Source: Lentimicrobium sp034005265 (GTDB taxonomy: Bacteria > Bacteroidota > Bacteroidia > Bacteroidales > Lentimicrobiaceae). Taken from it: a DNA stretch of 64,000 nucleotides. Positions 8,078-16,850 of the stretch are shown piece after piece (the stretch's first letter is position 1; each line of letters begins with the position of its first letter). The DNA lies in assembly GCA_034005265.1 (NCBI GenBank), contig JAVEVB010000001.1, positions 1 through 64,000 of the forward strand, written 5' to 3'. The notes below the pieces were generated by a model. It was given only the letters and a program-made list of their open reading frames with translations. It did no database searches and was not told the DNA's origin. The translations under genes were made by a program, and so were the position numbers.

Positions 8078-8637
8078 TTCATGAGGGGATCAGGAGGGTA
8101 ATTGATCCAAAGTTTATATTCAAGCCCCAGCTTTTTCAGGGACTGGTTCCACAAATCTCGGGTATCCTTCTGAATGATATGCTCAAGATCAGCCAATGAA
8201 ACTACCCATGATTTCTCCTCCAGTTCGTGGTCAAGTTGATTGGCGGTCCATCCTGCGTAACCTACAAAAAATCTTACTTCCTGTGGTGTAATATTCCCAT
8301 TTTTAACCAATTGGCGCACGGTTTCAATGTTTCCTCCCCAATAAAGTCCTTCCATGATTTTTGCTCCATCTTCAATCAAATCGGGACGGGTATGCATAAA
8401 AAACAAACTGTCGGTCTTTACCGGGCCACCAAGGTAAACAGGGGCATCAAAGCCTGAAAATTCCGGCGAAATGTCACTTAGTTTAACATCAACTGGTTTA
8501 TTTATTATTAACCCGAATGAGCCATCATCATTGTGATCAGCGAGAAGAACAACCGATTTGCGGAAATAGAAATCCTGTAGAAAAGGCACAGATATCAATA
8601 TCCTGCCGGCAAGGGGGTTTATTTTCAAGGGTTCCAT
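8074..8637 (-). CDS. YqgE/AlgH family protein
   Basis: The 187-residue product is a full-length YqgE/AlgH (DUF179) protein: GRILISVPFLQDFYFRKSVVLLADH at the N terminus, GSFGLIINKPV, VYLGGPV, and the C-terminal FVGYAGWTANQLDHELEEKSW signature. The molecular role is not established; AlgH was named for an effect on alginate in Pseudomonas. It is convergent with the rhomboid gene (stop codons overlap at 8074-8077) and divergent from murL. Confidence 0.92.
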   Translation of the reverse strand: MEPLKINPLAGRILISVPFLQDFYFRKSVVLLADHNDDGSFGLIINKPVDVKLSDISPEFSGFDAPVYLGGPVKTDSLFFMHTRPDLIEDGAKIMEGLYWGGNIETVRQLVKNGNITPQEVRFFVGYAGWTANQLDHELEEKSWVVSLADLEHIIQKDTRDLWNQSLKKLGLEYKLWINYPPDPLMN

Positions 8638-8758
8638 AGTGCAAGGTTTTAGTATACTTTGTAATTTTATAAACCAGTTCTCTGCCTTAAAGTCTCACTT
8701 TTGCTGTTGCCACCGGTTATTTGCAAGTGTCACTACGATTATCTGTAAAAAACAATAC

Positions 8759-8788
8759 TTTGTGTGTCGCGAATCATTGTTATTTTTG
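8759..8788 (+). promoter_or_regulatory. Bacteroidota promoter for murL-murD
   Basis: TTTG at 8759-8762 and TATTTTTG at 8781-8788 are separated by 18 bp, fitting the -33/-7 consensus. The -7 lies 39 bp before ATG 8828 and downstream of the earliest in-frame codon (8639), so the shorter protein is favoured. Confidence 0.75.
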
Positions 8789-8827
8789 CAGCAATTTAAT
8801 TACATCAAATTTTATACCACTTCGCCG

Positions 8828-10201
8828 ATGTCACCTTCAGGACATGCTTCTCATTTTCAATTGCTGCGTTCAAAGCATAAGATTTTTATTTTTGAAGGTT
8901 ATACTACAACGTTTACGGAAGAGGGGCTTAGGATAGAATATTTATTTAAGATCGATGGCCTGGCTGTTTTTAAGCCGGTATCTGTGATACATTTTGGCAA
9001 ATATCAGGATGTCTTTCTGAATAATTATAATCAGAACCGACCACTTGCAGAATATCTTATCTTCAATATCGGGCTCATTGAACTGATAAGTTACTGGAAA
9101 ACCACCTGTGCTCCCATCATACAGATTACCGGCAACCTTCTCACTCCGGCGCAGGTTGAATGGTGGAAAAAGTTGTATTTTAACGGGTTGGGAGAATTTT
9201 TTTATGTAAATGGGCTGAATCCAACGCTGGAAGAATTTGTGGATATCGTTTCTTCAGGCGGGCAGTTCCTGCCCCAAAATGTGCGTGGAATGACAGATGG
9301 GTTTCTGATTCCGGTAGGCGGTGGAAAAGATTCGGCTGTAACGCTGGAATTACTTAAGAATGCTCAGGTAGAAATCATCCCACTTATAATTAATCCCCGC
9401 GGTGCTACTATAGAAACTCTTTTGGCTGCCGGAATAGATAGCAATGATATGGTGTCTATATCCCGAACCATTGATCCTGAATTGATCAGGTTAAACAGTG
9501 AGGGTTACCTGAACGGACATACACCTTTCTCGGCTATGCTGGCTTTCTATTCGCTGCTGGCTTCCCTGCTCATTGGTAAAAGAGATATTGCACTCTCCAA
9601 TGAATCGAGCGCAAATGAGGCAACCATTCCCGGTACGCATATTAATCATCAGTATTCTAAATCCTTTGCTTTTGAGCAGGATTTCAGGGAATATGTGACC
9701 AGGTATATTTCTTCGTCTTTCAATTATTTCAGTTTTCTCAGGCCGTTGAATGAACTTCAGATTGTTTCTGTTTTCTCAAAACTCAATCAATACCATCGGG
9801 TATTTAAAAGTTGCAATGTGGGCAGTAAAACTGACTCCTGGTGTGGGAAATGTCCTAAATGTATGTTTACCCATATTATGTTGTCGGCTTTTAAGGGAAA
9901 AGCTTACACCGATGAAATTCTTGGAGCCAAAATGTTGGATGATGCTGATATGGCAGTTGTCTTTGATGAACTTTGTGGTTTTTCTGAAAACAAGCCATTT
10001 GAATGCGTTGGAACCATTGACGATGTTAATCAAGCCATGCAAATGATTGCCAATCAATATAAAGATAAGGAGAAGCCATTGCTGGTGGATCGGTTTTTAT
10101 GTCATGATAGAGCGAACAATCTATCCGCAGATATAAGCCAAATCTCCAATAGTCACAACCTCTCTCCCAATCAATTTGAATTATTAAAAAAAGCACTTTG
10201 A
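8828..10201 (+). CDS. murL: MurL-like UDP-MurNAc-L-Ala-L-Glu epimerase
   Basis: The 457-residue protein resembles MurL. In Xanthomonas oryzae MurL epimerises the L-Glu of UDP-MurNAc-L-Ala-L-Glu to D-Glu after MurD2 has added it. Visible features are a nucleotide-binding loop GFLIPVGGGKDSAVTLELL (about residues 157-175), an SNESSANEATIPG segment, and a cysteine cluster DSWCGKCPKCMFTHIM typical of this family. The next gene is a MurD-type ligase overlapping by 1 bp, the expected partner. ATG 8828 is chosen because it follows a complete promoter. The assignment rests on recognised motifs and context, not alignment. Confidence 0.82.
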   Translation: MSPSGHASHFQLLRSKHKIFIFEGYTTTFTEEGLRIEYLFKIDGLAVFKPVSVIHFGKYQDVFLNNYNQNRPLAEYLIFNIGLIELISYWKTTCAPIIQITGNLLTPAQVEWWKKLYFNGLGEFFYVNGLNPTLEEFVDIVSSGGQFLPQNVRGMTDGFLIPVGGGKDSAVTLELLKNAQVEIIPLIINPRGATIETLLAAGIDSNDMVSISRTIDPELIRLNSEGYLNGHTPFSAMLAFYSLLASLLIGKRDIALSNESSANEATIPGTHINHQYSKSFAFEQDFREYVTRYISSSFNYFSFLRPLNELQIVSVFSKLNQYHRVFKSCNVGSKTDSWCGKCPKCMFTHIMLSAFKGKAYTDEILGAKMLDDADMAVVFDELCGFSENKPFECVGTIDDVNQAMQMIANQYKDKEKPLLVDRFLCHDRANNLSADISQISNSHNLSPNQFELLKKAL

Positions 10202-11580
10202 TGAGGGATTTTCTTGAGAGCTGTTTCAGAAATAAAAAAATCGTGATTCTTGGTTATGGTCGCGAAGGAAAGTCTACCTTCAGGTTGCTGCACGATTATT
10301 TTCCAGGACTACCCATAGCTGTTGCAGATAGCAATAAAAACCTGTCCTCGGGAAATCCTGAATTGGAAAAGGATGGAGTTACCTTGTTTTCTGGAAATGA
10401 ATACACCCATTATCTTTCAGATTTTGATGTGGTGATTAAATCCCCTGGAATTTCTTTGTTTAATGCCAATTTAATGAATCTTCAGCCAAAGATTACTTCC
10501 CAAACCGATCTTTTTCTGCAGGCCTATTCACGGCAAACCATTGGTGTTACCGGAACAAAAGGGAAAAGTACAACCGCCTCACTGATTTATCATATCCTGA
10601 AATCATATCATAACAACACCATTTTCGCGGGGAATATCGGAATACCGCTTTTTGATATGGTGCCAATGATAGATGCTGAAACGCGTATCGTTTGTGAGTT
10701 CTCATCGCATCAACTGGAATTTATTGCCAAAGCCCCCTTCATTTCAATCTTGTTGAATATTTATCAGGAGCACCTGGATCATTACGCTTCTTTTCGTGAT
10801 TATCAGCTTGCAAAATTCCAGATTGCACTTAAACAACAGGTTGGGGACAACTTTTTATATAACCCTGACGATATAAATATTCAGTCTTTATTAAATGAAT
10901 TCAGCATTCCGGGCAACAAAGTGCCTGTGAATACTGATTTATTTGAAGGTAATGGATCTGGTCGCTCTTTTAAAGGACATTTTGACTTTAGGGCGGATGG
11001 AGTTGAGCATTTTCTTTTACCCGCTCAACCACACACACAACTCTTCGGCATTCATAATTTGCGAAACATCATCAGTGCCGCAACCGCTGCATTGATTTCA
11101 GGGATTCCGGTTGAAGCCATTGTTGAGGGTGTTGCTACTTTCAAGCCGTTGAAACACCGGATGGAATTTTTGGGCAGTCATTTTGGTAAACTTTTTTATG
11201 ATGATTCTATTTCCACCATTCCCGAAGCTTGTCTGGCAGCAGTGGAAACCCTTGGAGTGGTGGATACGCTGATACTTGGTGGTTTTGACAGAGGTATAGA
11301 CTATAATTCATTTATTGATCAATTGTGTTCTGGTAAAGTGAGGCATATTGTTTTTAACGGTCCTGCAGGAGAACGCATGATGAAATTACTTCAAGGGTCT
11401 GAGTGCACGCGTATAACTTTTGAAATGGGTCATAGTTTTGTTGACTGTGTTTCAAAGGCTATTATAGCTACACCTGATAAAGGTGTGTGCCTGCTTTCTC
11501 CTGCAGCATCGAGTTATGACAGTTTCAGGAATTTTGAAGAAAGGGGCGATCGTTTCAGGGAATTGGTAACCGGGATGTAA
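10201..11580 (+). CDS. murD: MurD-type UDP-MurNAc-L-Ala:glutamate ligase (probably MurD2)
   Basis: This 459-residue Mur ligase adds glutamate to UDP-MurNAc-L-Ala in the cytoplasm. It has the N-terminal GYGREGKSTFRLL dinucleotide-like motif, the ATP P-loop GVTGTKGKSTTASL (about residues 114-127), the central EFSSHQLEFI and NIYQEHLDHYASF segments, and a C-terminal LSPAASSYDSFRNFEERGDRF motif typical of MurD. Pairing with murL suggests the L-Glu-specific MurD2 form. Start and stop are joined as TGATG at 10199-10203, indicating translational coupling. Whether a canonical MurD also exists in the genome cannot be seen here. Confidence 0.88.
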   Translation: MRDFLESCFRNKKIVILGYGREGKSTFRLLHDYFPGLPIAVADSNKNLSSGNPELEKDGVTLFSGNEYTHYLSDFDVVIKSPGISLFNANLMNLQPKITSQTDLFLQAYSRQTIGVTGTKGKSTTASLIYHILKSYHNNTIFAGNIGIPLFDMVPMIDAETRIVCEFSSHQLEFIAKAPFISILLNIYQEHLDHYASFRDYQLAKFQIALKQQVGDNFLYNPDDINIQSLLNEFSIPGNKVPVNTDLFEGNGSGRSFKGHFDFRADGVEHFLLPAQPHTQLFGIHNLRNIISAATAALISGIPVEAIVEGVATFKPLKHRMEFLGSHFGKLFYDDSISTIPEACLAAVETLGVVDTLILGGFDRGIDYNSFIDQLCSGKVRHIVFNGPAGERMMKLLQGSECTRITFEMGHSFVDCVSKAIIATPDKGVCLLSPAASSYDSFRNFEERGDRFRELVTGM

Positions 11581-11584
11581 AAAA

Positions 11585-11607
11585 AACTCCGCATTGATAG
11601 CGGAGTT
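11585..11607 (-). terminator. Terminator of the THX gene
   Basis: AACTCCGC - 7 nt - GCGGAGTT forms an 8-bp stem. On the leftward strand it is followed by a run of T, so it mainly ends the THX transcript; it may also stop the murD transcript coming from the other side. Confidence 0.8.
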
Positions 11608-11635
11608 GATGTCATAATGGAGGTTAATAAACTAT

Positions 11636-11845
11636 TTAGGTTGTTTCGGGAGCCGGGGGTGCCGCAACCTTTGGCTTTTTGGTTGTTTTGGGTTTGGTTG
11701 TTTTTGCAGGTGTTTTGACTTCGGCGACTACAGCCTCCTCTTTTTTTGGCGCCATAACAGGTTTGCTTGTTTTTTTTGGACGGGTTACTCCATGTGACCC
11801 AAGAATAATCTTTCCGCGTTTGGTTTTCTTATCTCCTTTTCCCAT
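11636..11845 (-). CDS. 30S ribosomal protein THX with Lys/Pro/Ala-rich tail
   Basis: The first 24 residues (MGKGDKKTKRGKIILGSHG then TRPKK) match the bacterial ribosomal protein THX (bTHX) family, a very short basic protein of the 30S head. The family core is about 25 residues, whereas this product has 69. The extra region is a low-complexity KKEEAVVAEVKTPAKTTKPKTTKKPK tail ending in PPAPETT. It is followed leftward by a strong terminator and stands alone. Confidence 0.88.
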   Translation of the reverse strand: MGKGDKKTKRGKIILGSHGVTRPKKTSKPVMAPKKEEAVVAEVKTPAKTTKPKTTKKPKVAAPPAPETT

Positions 11846-11973
11846 AAAACCTGAAATTTAAGTGATTAAAAAGTTTAAAAAGTAAAAGTAAACATTTTTC
11901 ATATACTTTTAGTAAAAATAAATCCATTGATTCCTAATAAAATTCATAAAAATTTTCCTTGTTTTATAGGCGC

Positions 11974-12003
11974 TTGTCAAATGAAAAAAAAACTGTACTT
12001 TTG
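11974..12003 (+). promoter_or_regulatory. Bacteroidota promoter for the TPR gene
   Basis: TTG at 11974-11976 and TACTTTTG at 11996-12003 with a 19-bp spacer; ATG 12024 follows 20 bp later. Confidence 0.75.
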
Positions 12004-12023
12004 CGCCACAAATTTTATGATCA

Positions 12024-12710
12024 ATGGCAAAGAAGAAGACCGACAACACTGAAGAAAAAATCATGGCAGTTGAGGAAGCCCTCAGCAAAACCGAAATTTT
12101 TATTGAAAAAAATCAGAAGCTCCTTGGTATCATCATTGGTGCTGTAGCCTTGGTAGTGCTGGCTTATTTTGGCTTTCAGCGTTTTTATCTGATGCCTCGC
12201 GAAAAGCAGGCTCAGTCACAAATGTTTATGGCGGAGAAATATTTTGAACAGGATTCACTTAAACTGGCATTAAACGGTGATGGCATGTATCCTGGTTTTC
12301 TCGAGATCATTGATGATTACAGTATGACAAAATCTGCCCGCCTGGCTCATTATTATGCTGGAATTATTATGCTGAATGATGGTAAATTTCAGGAAGCAAT
12401 TGACCATCTTGAAAAATTTAACATTAAGGACGATATGATTGCTCCTATGGCCAAAGGTGCAATTGGTGATGCCTATATGGAATTGGGAGATGCTTCCAAA
12501 GCGGCTGATTCTTATATCAAAGCTTCAGAAATCAGTGTGAATGATTTTACGTCACCTGTTTTCCTCCAAAAAGCAGCCTGGGCTTTTGAAGATGCCGGTA
12601 ATAAAGCTGAAGCAATCAAAGCCTATGATAAAATCAGGGTTGATTTTCCAAGAAGTACCGAAGCCAGAGATGTTGAAAAATATATCGCCAGGCTTAAAGG
12701 ACAGGAATAA
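12024..12710 (+). CDS. Membrane-anchored TPR protein (YfgM-like)
   Basis: The 228-residue protein has a short cytoplasmic N terminus rich in Lys/Glu, one membrane helix (about 36-54, LLGIIIGAVALVVLAYFGF) and then tetratricopeptide-like helices: LAHYYAGIIMLNDGKFQEAIDHL, GAIGDAYMELGDASKAADSYIKA and AAWAFEDAGNKAEAIKAYDKI. This layout resembles YfgM-type envelope adaptors that work near Sec and periplasmic chaperones, but the partner is not known. It is transcribed alone, from the promoter at 11974 to the terminator at 12732. Confidence 0.82.
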   Translation: MAKKKTDNTEEKIMAVEEALSKTEIFIEKNQKLLGIIIGAVALVVLAYFGFQRFYLMPREKQAQSQMFMAEKYFEQDSLKLALNGDGMYPGFLEIIDDYSMTKSARLAHYYAGIIMLNDGKFQEAIDHLEKFNIKDDMIAPMAKGAIGDAYMELGDASKAADSYIKASEISVNDFTSPVFLQKAAWAFEDAGNKAEAIKAYDKIRVDFPRSTEARDVEKYIARLKGQE

Positions 12711-12731
12711 AACCTGAATTATAAGAAAGTT

Positions 12732-12766
12732 GCACCCGGACTTACAACTCCGGGTGCTTTTGTTTT
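12732..12766 (+). terminator. Terminator of the TPR gene
   Basis: GCACCCGG (12732-12739) pairs with CCGGGTGC (12750-12757), followed by TTTTGTTTT. A strong intrinsic terminator. Confidence 0.88.
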
Positions 12767-12814
12767 ATAACCTGCCCCTGTATGGCAAAGTCCCTTCTCC
12801 GTCGTAAGTAAGAA

Positions 12815-12843
12815 TTGATTATTGCTGTATTTTGTTAATTTTG
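12815..12843 (+). promoter_or_regulatory. Bacteroidota promoter for fmt
   Basis: TTG at 12815-12817 and TAATTTTG at 12836-12843 (18-bp spacer), 23 bp before ATG 12867. Confidence 0.68.
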
Positions 12844-12866
12844 CTTTGCACCTAATATCCTGAATA

Positions 12867-13838
12867 ATGAAGGAAATCAGTATCGTATTTATGGGCACCC
12901 CGGAATTTGCCGTTGAATCGCTAAGTCAGATATTGCTGCATGGGTTTAACGTTAAAGCTGTGGTTACTGTTGCTGATAAAGCAGCAGGTCGTGGACTGAA
13001 AGTTAAATATTCTCCGGTTAAAGCATTTGCACTAAGCAAAGAGCTGCCTGTATTTCAGCCGGAAAATCTTAAAGATCCGGACTTCATTAAAGATTTGCAG
13101 GAAACTGGAGCTAATTTATTTATCATTGTAGCCTTTCGCAAACTTCCCGAAGTGGTGTGGCGTATTCCTTCCCTGGGCAGTTTTAACCTTCATGCATCGC
13201 TTTTGCCTCAATACCGTGGTGCCGCGCCCATTAATCATGCCATTCTCAATGGAGAAAGCCGTACTGGTGTTACTACATTCTTTCTGAATCAGGGAATTGA
13301 TACTGGCGCCCTGATTATGAGTGAAGCCATTGAAATAGGTGAAAATGAAACCGCAGGTGAACTGCATGACAGGCTGAGTGTTGCAGGTGCAGATTTGGTA
13401 ATTCAAACCATTCAGGCTATCCGTGATGAAAAAGTGGAGCCCCGGGTTCAGGAGGTGGTTGGTGGCCTGAAAACTGCTCCCAGGCTATTCAGGGAGCATT
13501 GTTTTGTTTTATGGGGCCGGAGTGCAACTGAAGTGCATAATCACATCAGGGGGCTTAGTAGTTACCCGGGAGCCTATTCTTTCCTTAGAAGTGATGATTC
13601 CGGCAGGGAAGTGAAATTGCTCAGGTCGGAAGTTACTCATCTTAAGGTTGACCGAATGCCCGGCGAGGTGGTGATCGCTGAGAACGGGGGTATGTTGGTT
13701 GCTTGTAATGACTTTTTTATTGAATTACTACAAATACAGCCTGCTGGTAAAAAAGTGATGACTGGTGTTGATTTTTTAAGGGGGAACAGGGCCGGACGGC
13801 TTGTTTTTGGCTCAGACGTGAACCCGATTTGTTGCTAA
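12867..13838 (+). CDS. fmt: Methionyl-tRNA formyltransferase
   Basis: Fmt (323 residues) formylates initiator Met-tRNA using 10-formyl-THF. The N-terminal transferase domain carries IVFMGTPEFAVESL, the substrate loop DKAAGRGLKVKYSPVK and the catalytic FNLHASLLPQYRGAAPINHAI (Asn-His pair), with GIDTGALI. The C-terminal OB-like domain follows from about residue 205. Length is normal. Transcribed from its own promoter; the 158 bp after it hold the HU promoter. Confidence 0.96.
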   Translation: MKEISIVFMGTPEFAVESLSQILLHGFNVKAVVTVADKAAGRGLKVKYSPVKAFALSKELPVFQPENLKDPDFIKDLQETGANLFIIVAFRKLPEVVWRIPSLGSFNLHASLLPQYRGAAPINHAILNGESRTGVTTFFLNQGIDTGALIMSEAIEIGENETAGELHDRLSVAGADLVIQTIQAIRDEKVEPRVQEVVGGLKTAPRLFREHCFVLWGRSATEVHNHIRGLSSYPGAYSFLRSDDSGREVKLLRSEVTHLKVDRMPGEVVIAENGGMLVACNDFFIELLQIQPAGKKVMTGVDFLRGNRAGRLVFGSDVNPICC

Positions 13839-13925
13839 AGAGGCTGATATTGTTCATTTTAGAGCCGAAGTTTTCAACAAACCAGCGGTTTTATTAACTT
13901 TTTCTCATCTTTTCCGCTAAAACAC

Positions 13926-13955
13926 TTGATTTTAGAACTGAATAGCTTATATTTG
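13926..13955 (+). promoter_or_regulatory. Bacteroidota promoter for HU
   Basis: TTG at 13926-13928 and TATATTTG at 13948-13955 with a 19-bp spacer, 41 bp before ATG 13997. Confidence 0.75.
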
Positions 13956-13996
13956 CGATAGGTTATCCAACACATTAATCATTAAAATCAGGAAAA

Positions 13997-14269
13997 ATGA
14001 ACAAACAGGAATTGATTGTTGCTATTGCAGCTGAATCAGGTTTAACCAAAGCTGATTCAAAGAAAGCTCTTGATGCTTTCATTTCATCAACTTCGAAAAG
14101 TCTTAAAAAAGGCGATCGTGTTGCGTTGGTTGGTTTCGGTTCATTCTCAGTTTCGAAGCGTGCTGCCCGTAAAGGACGGAATCCTCAAACTGGTAAAGAA
14201 ATTAAAATTGCTGCTAAAAAAGTGGTCAAATTCAAACCAGGTGCTGATCTCGCAAAGAATGTGAAGTAA
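13997..14269 (+). CDS. HU-family nucleoid DNA-binding protein
   Basis: This 90-residue protein is a standard HU: MNKQELIVAIAAESGLTKADSKKALDAF dimerisation helices, then GDRVALVGFGSFSVSKRAARKGRNPQTG (the signature, with the arm tip RNPQTG) and EIKIAAKKVVKFKPG. It bends DNA and organises the nucleoid. It has its own promoter and a strong terminator, as expected for an abundant protein. Confidence 0.96.
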   Translation: MNKQELIVAIAAESGLTKADSKKALDAFISSTSKSLKKGDRVALVGFGSFSVSKRAARKGRNPQTGKEIKIAAKKVVKFKPGADLAKNVK

Positions 14270-14287
14270 GTTGGATTTGCAAAACAT

Positions 14288-14932
14288 TTAAACGAGCCGG
14301 CTTTCTATAAGGCCGGCTTTTTTTATTGTCTCCAGTGCGTATTCGGCTTCAATTCTGAACCTGTATGGGAGTAAAGCATGCTCGTCAGCATAATCAACGC
14401 CAATTCGGGGGCCTTTGAGAATGGCTTTAAGGTCGATTTTCAGGTGCTTTTCTTCAAAATGCAGTGTATTGCTGCCATCGAGTAATGTGCCGTTTAAATC
14501 CATTGAAATGCCCATTAAGCGGGTCAATCGTCCTGGCCCAATCCCGTCTTTTAATAAATTGATCTTATGGTTAGCCCGAGATTTCATAATATCTAGTCCT
14601 TCAACGGGTATAATTCCACGAATGAGTACTGCATGTGGAATTCCTTCCATGCCGGTTACAATATTCAATAAGGTGTACATTCCATAACAGCGATAGGTAT
14701 AAGCAATTCCTCCTTTTCTATACAATACCTCGGTACGTTTGGTAAACCGGCCATTGTAGGCGTGAGAAGCCTTGTCAGTGGTTCCTGCATATGCTTCTGT
14801 TTCAACAATGCATCCTGTCAATTTGCCTATTTGGGTCTTGAGTACCAGAAATTTGCCAATTAAATGCCGGGCGATCTTTACAACATCCGCTTCAGTATAG
14901 AAGTTACTGGGTATAATAATCTCTTTTTTCAT
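14288..14932 (-). CDS. DNA-3-methyladenine glycosylase (AAG/MPG family)
   Basis: The 214-residue enzyme removes alkylated purines from DNA. It fits the AAG/MPG family: ARHLIGKFLVLKTQIGKLTGCIVETEAYAG (catalytic Glu in VETEAY), a SHAYNGRFTKRTEVLYRKGGIAYTYRCYGMY block, and VLIRGIIPVEG with GPGRLTRLMGI. ATG 14932 is preferred to an ATG at 14962; both overlap the end of recQ (stop at 14904), so the two repair genes form a coupled leftward pair. The rho-independent hairpin of the convergent HU gene lies within its last codons. Confidence 0.93.
   Translation of the reverse strand: MKKEIIIPSNFYTEADVVKIARHLIGKFLVLKTQIGKLTGCIVETEAYAGTTDKASHAYNGRFTKRTEVLYRKGGIAYTYRCYGMYTLLNIVTGMEGIPHAVLIRGIIPVEGLDIMKSRANHKINLLKDGIGPGRLTRLMGISMDLNGTLLDGSNTLHFEEKHLKIDLKAILKGPRIGVDYADEHALLPYRFRIEAEYALETIKKAGLIESRLV
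14295..14324 (+). terminator. Terminator of HU, inside the 3' end of the glycosylase gene
   Basis: AGCCGGC (14295-14301) pairs with GCCGGCT (14312-14318), followed by a run of T to 14324. It ends rightward HU transcription while also encoding the last residues of the convergent glycosylase. Confidence 0.85.
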
Positions 14933-16850
14933 CTTTCGGCGCAACCCATCTGAAGAGGCCATCTTCTGATAGTTCTATTTTATTATTGTCAGCAAGCCAG
15001 TTTACTGCATTAATTACTTTTTCCTCACTCGTGCGCGGGCAGGCTTCAACGAGCTGTTGAATATTACATCCGGCAACTTTAAGCATGGGTTTTATGGTAT
15101 TTGATATGTGGTTAAATTCCAATTCACTCAGCTCAGCTTTGTTGCGTTCAACGCAATAATCACAGATGCCGCATCGTTGGGTGTCGGCTTGTCCAAAATA
15201 GGAAATAAGCATCTGGCTCCGGCATTTGTTGGTGGTAACTGCATAATTGATTACTGACTCGAGACGGGCCCTGGCTTCAGCAAGTCTTTCGTGGTAATTT
15301 TGGGGCGAAATGCGCAAGTCATCAGCCCGGATGAGTTCACTACTGAATGTTATTCTTGGTTTGTCGGTTGCGGGAATGTAAGTAAGTACTTGCAGTTGGT
15401 GCAACTGGATAAGCATTTTCGAAATAAAATCCCTGTCCACGGAGAGCCTGGTGCCAAGTTCATTTTCACTGATGCTCACCGGTTCGGTAAATATGCCTCC
15501 ATAGGAACGGAGTATGGTTTTAATGAGCGGGTCATAAATGGCATTTTCCACCTGGAAGCGATACAATTCGTCTTTGCGAATATTGAAAACAATCCTCGAA
15601 TGGGTTTCCATGGCCTCGTTCATGGTTATAAAGCCTTCGCGCTCAATAAACCTGAGTGCGTTGAAAGTTACCAGAGATTTGAAATCATAAGTATTGCAAA
15701 AGGCCATAAGATCAAACTCATGAGTAGAGTCTCTTCCAGTGCCAGGCGCAAGATTCAGGTAGTTTCCCAAAGCCCGGTATACTTTGCGTATGTATTCCGG
15801 TTCTGGAAACGAAAGAGAAAGGTTGTGCCGTGCATCCAGAATGTCAGCATCTTCGAAAAGCAATACAGCATAGGCTTTCATTTCGTCCCTTCCTGCACGG
15901 CCGGCTTCCTGGAAATAAGCTTCCGGACTATCCGGCAGATCCATATGTACGACAAAACGAACATCTGCTTTGTCGATGCCCATACCAAAGGCATTGGTTG
16001 AGACCATAATTCTGAGTTTGCTTCTTTTCCATGCGTCCTGTTTCTTTTCCCTGTCCGGGGGAGCTAAGCCAGCATGATAAAAGTCAGCACCTATTTTGTT
16101 GCGATTAAGAAAATCAGAGATTTCACGGGTTTTTCTTCGGTTTCTTACATATACAATCCCTGTCCCGGGAACATTTTTGACAATTCGTAGTAGTCGCTCC
16201 AATTTATTTTCTTCACGAAATACCACATAAGCGAGGTTTTTTCGCTCAAAACTTCGCTCAAAAACATTCTTTTCAGGAAATTCCAGCTTCTGCTGGATGT
16301 CTTCAACCACCTTTGGGGTTGCAGTTGCTGTAAGCGCAATGATGGGGATTCCAGGCAATAGTTTTCTTACCTCTGCAATGCGAAGGTAAGGCGGTCTGAA
16401 GTCATAACCCCACTGAGAAATACAATGTGCTTCATCCACCGCAATAAGTTTTATGCGCAGGTATTGCAGGCTTTCACGGAAACGGTCTGAAACCAGGCGC
16501 TCCGGTGACAGGTAAAGGAATTTGGCAGGTCCATATACAGCATGGTTCATTGCCAGTTCATTTTCACGTGGGCTCATGCCAGAATAAATGGCCTCTGCCG
16601 GAATGCCCTGCTTGCGTAAGTTTTCCACCTGATCTTTCATCAGTGCAATGAGTGGTGTGATAACCAGGGTTAAGCCATCCAGGGTCATGCCAGGTACCTG
16701 AAAACATAGTGATTTTCCTCCGCCTGTGGGCAACAATGCCAGCGTATCCTTTCCTTCCATTACCGAAAGGATAATTTCCTCCTGCAATGGCCTGAACGCA
16801 GAATAGCCCCAGTATCTGGTCAATACCTGGTGGATGGTGGTTTCTGACAT
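14904..16850 (-). CDS. recQ: RecQ-family ATP-dependent DNA helicase
   Basis: This 648-residue 3'-5' helicase acts in recombinational repair. Helicase motifs are clear: Walker A LLPTGGGKSLCF (Lys46), the DEAH box VDEAHCISQWGYDFRP with the RecQ aromatic loop, LTATAT, and GIDKADVRFVVHMDLPDSPEAYFQEAGRAGRD. The zinc-binding site shows as CRSQMLISYFG then CGICDYC, followed by a C-terminal winged-helix-like end. It is translationally overlapped by the 3-methyladenine glycosylase gene downstream, giving a two-gene DNA repair unit. Confidence 0.95.
   Translation of the reverse strand: MSETTIHQVLTRYWGYSAFRPLQEEIILSVMEGKDTLALLPTGGGKSLCFQVPGMTLDGLTLVITPLIALMKDQVENLRKQGIPAEAIYSGMSPRENELAMNHAVYGPAKFLYLSPERLVSDRFRESLQYLRIKLIAVDEAHCISQWGYDFRPPYLRIAEVRKLLPGIPIIALTATATPKVVEDIQQKLEFPEKNVFERSFERKNLAYVVFREENKLERLLRIVKNVPGTGIVYVRNRRKTREISDFLNRNKIGADFYHAGLAPPDREKKQDAWKRSKLRIMVSTNAFGMGIDKADVRFVVHMDLPDSPEAYFQEAGRAGRDEMKAYAVLLFEDADILDARHNLSLSFPEPEYIRKVYRALGNYLNLAPGTGRDSTHEFDLMAFCNTYDFKSLVTFNALRFIEREGFITMNEAMETHSRIVFNIRKDELYRFQVENAIYDPLIKTILRSYGGIFTEPVSISENELGTRLSVDRDFISKMLIQLHQLQVLTYIPATDKPRITFSSELIRADDLRISPQNYHERLAEARARLESVINYAVTTNKCRSQMLISYFGQADTQRCGICDYCVERNKAELSELEFNHISNTIKPMLKVAGCNIQQLVEACPRTSEEKVINAVNWLADNNKIELSEDGLFRWVAPKDEKRDYYTQ

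Noticed and set aside
15291..16001. 236-codon rightward frame opposite recQ
   Set aside because: RecQ motifs are intact on the other strand and this frame has no recognisable domain.
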